Of a DNA stretch of 64,000 nt, positions 24,299 to 31,755 are shown piece by piece. The notes below the pieces were generated by a model, which was given only the letters and a program-made list of their open reading frames with translations, ran no database searches and was not told the origin of the DNA. Every line of letters begins with the position of its first letter. The first letter of the stretch is position 1. The position numbers and the translations under genes were made by a program. Source of the stretch: Candidatus Leptofilum proximum (GTDB taxonomy: Bacteria > Chloroflexota > Anaerolineae > Promineifilales > Promineifilaceae); the NCBI GenBank assembly GCA_016710325.1, contig JADJXK010000001.1, positions 496,001-560,000 on the forward strand, given 5' to 3'.

Positions 24299-25447
24299 AT
24301 GATGCAGGATTCTTTTGCTTTTATCATTCATCCACTCAATCCGAAGCGCGACGTCAGCCGCAAGTATCCTGCGTTGGGCAAGCTGCCTGCCTGGCTGATT
24401 GAATTTCTTTCCATTTTTTACCCCCCCGTTTTTATCTCGGAAATTGAAGGTGTACAGTCGGTGGAAACCGGCCGTTTCCTTAGAGGCTGGTTTGTTGCCT
24501 GCCCGTTAACGCCCAACATGATGCTGCGCCTGCCCACTCCACTGGTCTATCGCAAAATTGTCCAGACTGGCAGGCTGGCGGAAAAGCTGGGCGCCCGCAT
24601 TTTGGGGTTAGGCGCTTTTACATCGGTTGTGGGCGATGGGGGGTTAACCATTGCCAAACAACTTAAAATTCCCGTAACCACGGGCGACAGCTACACGGTA
24701 GCCCAGGCGGTGCGGGCTATTGAGGAAGCGGCCGTTTTGCTAGAAAAACCACTGGCCACATCCACCGTGGCGATTGTAGGCGCCACCGGGGCTATTGGCT
24801 CCGTTTGTGCGCAGTTGTTAGCGCCGCTCTGTGGCCCGATGCTGCTGATTGGCCGCCGGACCGAGAAGCTGCTTGAAGTGGCCACGGCCGTTTGCCAGCA
24901 AGGCGCTCGCCAGGTAACCGTCTCCGCTGACATGGCCGACCTGGCCCAGGCCGATTTCATTATCACCGTGACCAGCGCCGTGGAAACGATCATCGAACCG
25001 CATCATTTGCGGCCAGGCGCCGTAGTTTGTGACGTTTCGCGACCGCGTGACGTCTCTAAACAGGTAGCAGAACAGCGCCCTGATGTCCTGGTAATTGAAG
25101 GTGGCATGGTTGAGGTCCCTGGACCGGTGAACTTCAACTTCGACTTTGGCTTTCCGCCTAAAATGGCTTATGCCTGTATGGCAGAGACAATGGCACTGGC
25201 TTTAGACGGAAATTACGCATCTTTCACGCTTGGTAAAGACATAAAATTGTCTCAAGTACAGACAATTGATACAATCGCCCAGCGGCACGGCTTTAAGCTT
25301 GGCGGCTTCAGAAGTTTCGAACGCGCCGTAACAAGCTCGCAGATAGCAGTTGTCAGAGCTGCCCGTATTCCAGATGGCAACGCTGTTGGTGCCGTTCCGT
25401 TTTTGAATCCAAAGACCAACACATTTGTGGACTCAGTAAAAATTTGA
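24299..25447 (+). CDS. Long-chain acyl-ACP reductase homologue (AAR-like)
   Basis: 382 residues. Begins FAFIIHPLNPKRDVSRKYP, like cyanobacterial acyl-[ACP] reductases. Central Rossmann motif STVAIVGATGAIGSVCAQLL (156-174, GxxGxxG), LGLGAFTSVVGDGG, EGGMVEVPGPVNF, and YACMAETMALALDGNYASFTLGKDIKLSQVQTIDTIAQRHGF, which aligns with the catalytic block of AAR; Cys293 is at the position of the thioester-forming Cys. It would reduce fatty acyl-ACP or acyl-CoA to a fatty aldehyde with NADPH. No aldehyde-deformylating oxygenase is present in the window. Start codon may be the first or second of two adjacent ATGs. Confidence 0.72.
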   Translation: MMQDSFAFIIHPLNPKRDVSRKYPALGKLPAWLIEFLSIFYPPVFISEIEGVQSVETGRFLRGWFVACPLTPNMMLRLPTPLVYRKIVQTGRLAEKLGARILGLGAFTSVVGDGGLTIAKQLKIPVTTGDSYTVAQAVRAIEEAAVLLEKPLATSTVAIVGATGAIGSVCAQLLAPLCGPMLLIGRRTEKLLEVATAVCQQGARQVTVSADMADLAQADFIITVTSAVETIIEPHHLRPGAVVCDVSRPRDVSKQVAEQRPDVLVIEGGMVEVPGPVNFNFDFGFPPKMAYACMAETMALALDGNYASFTLGKDIKLSQVQTIDTIAQRHGFKLGGFRSFERAVTSSQIAVVRAARIPDGNAVGAVPFLNPKTNTFVDSVKI

Positions 25448-25466
25448 TCTGCCAAGGAATAAGCTC

Positions 25467-26357
25467 ATGAGCAACGGCCGTATATTAATAGTTGAAGACG
25501 ATTTTGATATTTCCAACATGTTACGCATCTTCTTCACCGGGCAAGGGTATCATGTTGACGTCGCTGCACGGGGCAGTGAAGCACTGGAACTTTGCCGCAA
25601 AAAGCTGCCCGACCTCATCGTCTTAGACATCATGCTGCCAGACATGAACGGGTACGAAGTGTGCAAGGTCATGCGCACTACCACCCGCACCAGTCACATC
25701 CCCATCATTTTCCTTACGCAGAAAGATGAGCGCAGTGACCGCATTGCCGGGTTGGAACTGGGAGCCGATGATTACATCACCAAGCCGTTTGACATTGAAG
25801 AGCTCAAGCTGCGCGTCCGCACCGCCATCAACACCTACAAACGCCACAATATGACCGACCCCATCACTGGCCTGCCCAGCAGTCGGCTGATCGAGGATCA
25901 GCTGCGCCAGCTGATGCGCACCAGCAATTGGACCTATTTGCAGATCGGCATTGACCACATCGAGCCATTTAGCGATGAGTATGGCTTCCTGGCCCGCGAC
26001 GAAGTGCTGCGTTTCACCACCCTGCTGCTCAACGAAGTTGATGATGAGTTGGGCACGCTGGACGATTTTGTGGGCCATGCCACCAGCAACACCTTTGTGC
26101 TGGTCACCATGTCAGACAATGTCCCGACGATGGTAGAAGAACTACGCCAACAGTTTGATGAAGGCATTCTCTCCCACTACAGTTTTATCGATCGTGAGCA
26201 GGGCGGTATCATGCAGCCAGACGGGAATCTGGTGCCGCTGATGAAGCTCTCCATTGGCATCGTTTCAGATAAAACCCAACGATTTTCTGACATCCGCGAA
26301 ATTACAGAAACGGCCGCTGAACTACGGCGGATGGATAGAGATAAACAAGCCCAGTAG
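25467..26357 (+). CDS. Response regulator with degenerate GGDEF domain
   Basis: 296 residues. Receiver domain 1-125: EDD at residues 10-12, phosphoacceptor D54 in LIVLDIMLPDMNG, Thr and Lys switch residues in FLTQKD and YITKPF. The C-terminal domain starts MTDPITGLPSSRLIEDQLRQLM, as diguanylate cyclases do, but the G(G/D)EEF site is replaced by VGHATSNTFVLV, so catalysis is not expected; it may bind a nucleotide or act as a docking domain. Placed 19 bases after the AAR-like gene and directly before the histidine kinase gene. Confidence 0.83.
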   Translation: MSNGRILIVEDDFDISNMLRIFFTGQGYHVDVAARGSEALELCRKKLPDLIVLDIMLPDMNGYEVCKVMRTTTRTSHIPIIFLTQKDERSDRIAGLELGADDYITKPFDIEELKLRVRTAINTYKRHNMTDPITGLPSSRLIEDQLRQLMRTSNWTYLQIGIDHIEPFSDEYGFLARDEVLRFTTLLLNEVDDELGTLDDFVGHATSNTFVLVTMSDNVPTMVEELRQQFDEGILSHYSFIDREQGGIMQPDGNLVPLMKLSIGIVSDKTQRFSDIREITETAAELRRMDRDKQAQ

Positions 26358-26456
26358 GAAACCTTTGCCGACTCAAAAGTGGCTGGCGCCCTCGGGAGGC
26401 AGCACCTGGCAATCGTGTAATGTGGCGGGAGTAACAGCTGAGGTTTGACACGAACG

Positions 26457-29400
26457 ATGGAAAAAGAATTAACCTCGGCTATGATTTGGAGTTTGTTTGA
26501 CAGCCTTCATGAAGGCGTTCTCATAGCTGAGACCGATGGCACGATTTTATACCTGAATGACACCGCAGGTGATTTGCTGAATCTGACACCTGATGTTGTT
26601 TCATTGCAGGCTGCCGCCAAATTTTTTGCGCCCCCCCATAGCTGGAAAGATTGTTTAACCCCGCCCTTTGAAACGACCGTTTTGTTGGAAAACGGCCGTA
26701 TCCTCAACCTCCACAGCCGCCGCATTGAACTTAACGATACCAACCTGATCCAGCTTGTTGTCTCGCCTCAGCAGGCCGTCACGGACCTGGCCAACTCGGC
26801 CCAGGCCTTGCAGCAGCTTACCACCCTCACACGTGTCAGCAACGAGACCGATCTGCAAGAGCAGCTTTCCCTCCTGGTGAACGGCCTGCAAAAAACAGGC
26901 TGGAACCGGGTGGTGCTGAGCCTGCGTGATGAAGCATTTAACCCCACCATGATGATTACCGCCGGTATTACCCCGGCGGAAGAATCCTTTTTACGCAATA
27001 ATGCTGTTCCGGCCCAGGCGTGGCTGACCTTGTTTGAAGATGATTCTCTGGAGGTATACCGTCAGGGTGGCTGCTATTTTGTGCCGGGCAACAGCGATTG
27101 GGCGCAGCAGCATTTGGGCATGGTGCTGCCCGACTACACGGCCGTTCGCAACAACGGCGACACCTGGCACCCAAATGATCTGCTGTGCATTCCGCTGTAC
27201 AACCAGCAGCAGCGGCGCATCGGCCTGATTGGGCTGGACCAGCCGATAAACGGCCGTCGACCGACGCCGCTTACCTTACAAACTATTGAACTGTATGCTC
27301 AGTTTGCCGCTGCCATCATCGAAAAAGCTCAGCTTTTCCAGCAAACGGCGCGTCGCAACCGAGAATTTGAAGTGCTGCTGAACAGCAGCGCTGCCCTTTC
27401 CAGCACGCTGGAAAAAGAAACTATTTTGCACACACTGGCCACCCAGGCAATGAAAGTTGTCGAAGCCCTGAGCTGCCTGGTGTACCAGTGGCTGCCGGGT
27501 GAAAATGAACTGGTGGTTTTGAAGGCGGTGGGGCGTCCGGGCACAACGGCCGTTTCGGCCGAAGGCACCCATTTACCTATCCCAGAGTCACCAACCCTGG
27601 CGACAGTCCTCCAGGGACAGCAGGCGCGAACAATCCACATCGGCCAGCCTGGCGCCTCGCCTCTACCCCTGCCACAAGTGCCCACAGAAGATGCAGCGCT
27701 CACTGCGGTATTTGTGCCGCTGGTAATTACCAGCGAGACGTATGGATTTTTGTATTTGGTGCGGCAGAACGGCCGTATTCCCCAAGACGACCAGCATGAA
27801 ATAATGCTCCTGACCGCCCTCGCCAACCAGGCTACCACCGCGCTGGAAACCGCCTTCATCTTTGAAGACACCTACGAGCGCGAACGATTCTACGGCGCGA
27901 TGGGCAACGTCAGCCTGGCGCTGAACTCCAGCCTGGATCGCGAAACCGTACTCAACCTGGTCTGCAGCGAAGGACGCCGCATTTTCAACGTGGACGGCGC
28001 TTACATCTGGCAGCTCGAAGCAGAACAGTTTGTGGGCAGCGCCGCCGCCGGGCACGGCGCGAACCATTTTGTCGGTTCAACCATTCCTACCACGGATCAA
28101 ACGAGCTTTGTCACCCAGCTCGCCCGCACGGGTGAACCTACCTTCATTAACCAGATTGCCAGCCATAGGCACCTGGAAATTCGGCTGCCACATCCCGAAG
28201 CCGTGAAGGCGGTGCTGGGTGTGCCCCTGCTGCGCGAAAGCGACCTGACCGGCATCCTGGTGCTGGTCGATACGCAAAACCCAAACCGCTTTACCAACAA
28301 AGACATTAGCTGGGCCACTACCTTTGGTGTACAGGTGGCCATTGCCCTGCAAAACGCCAAGCTGTTCGACGAGCTGCGCCAGTTCAACGAAACGCTGGAT
28401 CATCGCGTCGCTGAACGTACCAGGGCGCTCAACGACGAGAGCAATCGCGTCAAAATTTTGCTGCGTATTACCACCGAGCTGTCCGCCAGCCTGGACCAGG
28501 ACCGGGTGCTCAACCAGGCGCTCCACCTGGTTAACGGCGTGGTAAACGCTACCGAAGGTGCCATTTTGCTCATCGACAATGAGTCTGGCGAGTTTATTTT
28601 CCGGGCAGCCATCGGCACAGAACGGCCGATTCCCCTGCGCGGTATTCCCAGCGGCATGATGCGGAATGAAGGGCTCGCAGGCTGGATGATTGAAAACCGT
28701 TCGGCCGTCATCGTGCACGACGCCCTCGAAGATCCGCGTTGGCTGGAGCGAGAAACCAGCTTGAAGCACCGCTCCGTCCTGGGCGTCCCACTGATTTCCA
28801 ACGAAGAAGTGATCGGCGTGTTGATGATGTTCAACTCCGAACCCAACGCCTTCACCCTGCAGCAGCTGGACCTGGTAGAAGCAGCTGCCATCCAGGTGGC
28901 CCACGCCATCAACAACGCCAGCCTCTACAATCTTATTTTTGACCAGGCCGAGCAGCTCGGTTCCATGCTGCGCACGGAAATCATCCAGAAGGCCAATCTC
29001 GAAGCGATCCTGGAAAGTATTGCCGATGGCGTGATTGTGGCCGACAGCCAGAGCAAGGTGGATATTGCCAATTTGCCCGCCTGCAGCATTCTGGACATTC
29101 CGCGCGACCAGCTGCTGGGCAAATCAATCAACGAGCTATTGGGGCTGTACGGTCATTTTGGCGAATCCTGGATTCACACGATCAATGACTGGGCCACCAA
29201 TGCCGACCGCATCGAGCAGTGGACCTTCCTGGCCGACCAGCTGGTGATTGAAGACAAGTTTGTCAGCGTACATTTGTCGCCGGTGCTGTCTGATAACCAG
29301 TTTTACGGCACGGTCTCTATTTTCCGCGACATTACCAAGGAAGTGGAGGTAGACAAGCTGAAGAGCGAGTTTGTCTCTACCGTGTCGCACGAGCTGCGTA

Positions 29401-30068
29401 CGCCAATGACCTCGATTAAGGGGTATGCCGACTTGATGCTGATGGGCGCCGCTGGCCCCATGACCGATCCACAAATTCGCTATTTGCAGGTCATCAAAAA
29501 CAATGCCGACCGGCTGCACATGCTGGTGAATGACCTGCTGGACATTTCACGCATCGAAACGGGCAAGACGGGGCTGGATTTACGGCCGTTAGACATCCCC
29601 CAAATAATAGAACAGGTAGTAGATGGGCATTTAAACGGCCGTATCCAGCACGAATCCCGCGTGCTGACCGTGCGTACCGAACTGGCCCCATCCCTGCCCT
29701 TGGTTAACGCCGATCACGCCCGCATCACCCAGATCCTGACCAACTTGTTGGACAATGCGCTCAACTACACGCCAGACCACGGAGAAATTACCGTCGCGGC
29801 CCGGGCAACTCACAGCTACGTTCATATCAGCGTTCAGGACACCGGCATCGGCATTGCCAGGGAACATCAGGATAAAATATTTGATCGCTTCTACCGTGCC
29901 GATGACGCCGAAGTGCAGCGCGTGCCGGGTACGGGTCTGGGTCTGGCCATCGTGCGCAGTCTTATTGAGATGCATGGCGGCCGCCTGCGCGTGGAAAGCG
30001 AATTGGGCAAAGGCAGCACCTTTACTTTTAATCTACCGGTGGTTATCGAAGATAGCGACCCTACGTAA
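26457..30068 (+). CDS. Multi-GAF sensor histidine kinase
   Basis: 1203 residues from ATG 26457 (a TTG at 26445 is possible but only 1 base from the GAGG). Order: PAS-like (about 8-100), four GAF domains (about 120-290, 307-470, 482-640, 668-830), a short coiled coil after GAF3 (LRQFNETLDHRVAERTRALNDE), PAS (840-960), HisKA with phosphoacceptor H978 in VSHELRTP, and HATPase with N-box NLLDNALNYTP, G1 DTGIGI and G2 GTGLGLAIV. No transmembrane segment is visible, so it is a cytosolic sensor. The two receivers flanking it, at 25467 and 30123, are the likely partners. Confidence 0.88.
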   Translation: MEKELTSAMIWSLFDSLHEGVLIAETDGTILYLNDTAGDLLNLTPDVVSLQAAAKFFAPPHSWKDCLTPPFETTVLLENGRILNLHSRRIELNDTNLIQLVVSPQQAVTDLANSAQALQQLTTLTRVSNETDLQEQLSLLVNGLQKTGWNRVVLSLRDEAFNPTMMITAGITPAEESFLRNNAVPAQAWLTLFEDDSLEVYRQGGCYFVPGNSDWAQQHLGMVLPDYTAVRNNGDTWHPNDLLCIPLYNQQQRRIGLIGLDQPINGRRPTPLTLQTIELYAQFAAAIIEKAQLFQQTARRNREFEVLLNSSAALSSTLEKETILHTLATQAMKVVEALSCLVYQWLPGENELVVLKAVGRPGTTAVSAEGTHLPIPESPTLATVLQGQQARTIHIGQPGASPLPLPQVPTEDAALTAVFVPLVITSETYGFLYLVRQNGRIPQDDQHEIMLLTALANQATTALETAFIFEDTYERERFYGAMGNVSLALNSSLDRETVLNLVCSEGRRIFNVDGAYIWQLEAEQFVGSAAAGHGANHFVGSTIPTTDQTSFVTQLARTGEPTFINQIASHRHLEIRLPHPEAVKAVLGVPLLRESDLTGILVLVDTQNPNRFTNKDISWATTFGVQVAIALQNAKLFDELRQFNETLDHRVAERTRALNDESNRVKILLRITTELSASLDQDRVLNQALHLVNGVVNATEGAILLIDNESGEFIFRAAIGTERPIPLRGIPSGMMRNEGLAGWMIENRSAVIVHDALEDPRWLERETSLKHRSVLGVPLISNEEVIGVLMMFNSEPNAFTLQQLDLVEAAAIQVAHAINNASLYNLIFDQAEQLGSMLRTEIIQKANLEAILESIADGVIVADSQSKVDIANLPACSILDIPRDQLLGKSINELLGLYGHFGESWIHTINDWATNADRIEQWTFLADQLVIEDKFVSVHLSPVLSDNQFYGTVSIFRDITKEVEVDKLKSEFVSTVSHELRTPMTSIKGYADLMLMGAAGPMTDPQIRYLQVIKNNADRLHMLVNDLLDISRIETGKTGLDLRPLDIPQIIEQVVDGHLNGRIQHESRVLTVRTELAPSLPLVNADHARITQILTNLLDNALNYTPDHGEITVAARATHSYVHISVQDTGIGIAREHQDKIFDRFYRADDAEVQRVPGTGLGLAIVRSLIEMHGGRLRVESELGKGSTFTFNLPVVIEDSDPT

Positions 30069-30122
30069 AAGACTTTTTCAATCTTGGGTTGTCGTGGAGA
30101 AACCCAATTGGAAAGAGGAATT

Positions 30123-30503
30123 ATGACAAAAATTCTTATTGCCGAAGACGATCAGGATATCCGTGAACTGGTAGTGCTCACGCTCCAATTCGGCGGATTT
30201 GATGTCGTCAGCGTTGAAGATGGTTCTTTGGCAGTTGAAAAGGCAAAGGCAGAAACCTTTGACCTGATTTTGATGGACGTACGTATGCCGCGCATGACAG
30301 GCTACGAGGCCTGCCGCCGACTTAAGGATATGGACGGCACCAAAAACATTCCGATTATTTTCTTGTCGGCCAAAGGGCAGGAGCAAGAAATTCAGACCGG
30401 TTTAAATGCGGGCGCCGCTGACTATATTCTCAAACCTTTTGCGCCTGATACTCTGGTTAATACCATCAATAAAGTGTTAAGTAGCCGTTCGGAAATAAAG
30501 TAG
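30123..30503 (+). CDS. Single-domain response regulator
   Basis: 126 residues, a lone receiver domain: EDDQD at 8-12, phosphoacceptor D52 in LILMDVRMPRMTG, Ser in IFLSAKG and Lys in YILKPF. ATG preceded by AGAGGAATT. It follows the kinase gene by 54 bases and lacks an output domain, so it acts by protein-protein contact, perhaps with the PATAN/GTPase module. The stop codon is inside the loop of a 14-base hairpin. Confidence 0.87.
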   Translation: MTKILIAEDDQDIRELVVLTLQFGGFDVVSVEDGSLAVEKAKAETFDLILMDVRMPRMTGYEACRRLKDMDGTKNIPIIFLSAKGQEQEIQTGLNAGAADYILKPFAPDTLVNTINKVLSSRSEIK

Positions 30504-30528
30504 CGGTTGCGGAACCGAACGGCTACTT
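30479..30528. terminator. Hairpin overlapping the end of the response regulator gene
   Basis: AAGTAGCCGTTCGG (30479-30492) pairs perfectly with CCGAACGGCTACTT (30515-30528). The TAG stop (30501-30503) is in the loop. A second hairpin, GCCCATTCGC/GCGAATGGGC, follows at 30532-30570. Probable terminator of the kinase operon, leaving the hydrolase at 30599 separable. Confidence 0.6.
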
Positions 30529-30598
30529 TAAGCCCATTCGCCAATTCCGTTGACTTATTTGCGAATGGGCAATAAGTAAGGCAAAAACTGGCTAAATA

Positions 30599-31390
30599 AT
30601 GAGCATCACCACGATAGACAGCCAACTGATCCACTACGAGGTGCTTGGTCGCGGCCAGCCGTTGATTTTTATTCACGGCTGGTTGGGTTCCTGGCGCTAT
30701 TGGTGGCCGTCTATGCAAGCCTTGTCTGCCCATTACCGCACGTTTGCCTTCGATCTGTGGGGTTTTGGCGACTCTAGCAAATCACCCCAGGCTTATACGC
30801 TGGACGCCTACATTGAGATGGTGGACCAGTTTATCGACAAGCTAGGAGTAGCACGACCGGTCATCCTGGTGGGGCATGGCCTGGGGGCGATTGTTGCGCT
30901 CAGCTACACGGCCAAAAACCCGCAAAACGTGGCCAAAGTGGCCACCATTGCCCTGCCGGTAACCAGCGCCTATCTCAACAGCCGGCTGCAAGACACCGAT
31001 CCAGAAAACCTGGTCAACCGGGTTTTGGGCCGGGCCAACAGCTTTAGCGAAATTGATAGTGAAATTCATAAGGTGGATGCAACGGCCGTAACCAAATCCA
31101 TCAACTCGTTTAGCAATGTCAACCTGGTCAACGACATTGCCAACCTCACCCGACCCCTACTCATGGTATACGGCTCCCAGGACAGCCTGGTGCTGCCCCC
31201 CAACGGCGAGCACAGCTATCTCCAGCAGTCCGTTAACGATCGTTTTTACGTAGAGCTGGAGCTGTGCCACCACTTCCCCATGCTGCAAGAAAAAGCTAAA
31301 TTCAACCGCCTCCTGCTAGATTTCATCCTGGCCAGCGCCGAGCTGACCGAACTCACCCCCAAAGAATACTGGCAGCGCCGCATTCGCTAA
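30599..31390 (+). CDS. Alpha/beta hydrolase-fold protein lacking the nucleophile
   Basis: 263 residues, closely similar in layout to the hydrolase at 21378 (both open with an IHYE/LHYES strand, then GRGQP and HGW). The nucleophile elbow reads VGHGLGA: Gly94 (codon GGC) replaces the catalytic Ser, while the acid in VYGSQDSLVLP and His in CHHFPML remain. A serine codon AGC would need one base change. By family rules it should not work as a serine hydrolase; a ligand-binding or regulatory role is possible. No good ribosome binding site is seen. Confidence 0.75.
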   Translation: MSITTIDSQLIHYEVLGRGQPLIFIHGWLGSWRYWWPSMQALSAHYRTFAFDLWGFGDSSKSPQAYTLDAYIEMVDQFIDKLGVARPVILVGHGLGAIVALSYTAKNPQNVAKVATIALPVTSAYLNSRLQDTDPENLVNRVLGRANSFSEIDSEIHKVDATAVTKSINSFSNVNLVNDIANLTRPLLMVYGSQDSLVLPPNGEHSYLQQSVNDRFYVELELCHHFPMLQEKAKFNRLLLDFILASAELTELTPKEYWQRRIR

Positions 31391-31409
31391 GTGACCATCT
31401 AAAATTTAC

Positions 31410-31592
31410 TTACGGAGATTGGCCCAATCTAAAAAACGGCAGCGCGTCCTTGCTGCCACTGCGACGGCCGAGTGCATCAAAGTAGGTCACGGAACAGACG
31501 TTGGTGTCCGATTGGGCTGGTGGGAAGCTGCAATCATTCCCGCTGCTGATGGGTGTGATGAGGGCACCAGCCATAACATCCACTAGGAACAT
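31410..31592 (-). CDS. Small hypothetical protein (doubtful)
   Basis: 60-residue open frame preceded by AAGGAAAG directly before the ATG, in the 365-base gap between two genes. The sequence (MFLVDVMAGALITPISSGND, then CSFPPAQSDTNVCSVTYFDALG) has two Cys but no recognised domain. Its end overlaps AGATTGGCCCAATCT (31418-31432), a perfect 7-1-7 palindrome. It may be a gene fragment. Confidence 0.2.
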   Translation of the reverse strand: MFLVDVMAGALITPISSGNDCSFPPAQSDTNVCSVTYFDALGRRSGSKDALPFFRLGQSP

Positions 31593-31755
31593 CTTTCCTT
31601 AGCAAGGAAGAACCGTTATGGGTTTAGATGTTACAATAGGCATGACCGTCACGATTGAGGTGTCGGTGAAACGGCCGTACAGGAAACCAGCAGAAAACCT
31701 GCCAGTAAGAAACCAGATATTGTTTCGTACACATGCGAGTTCTCCCCAAAGCTAT

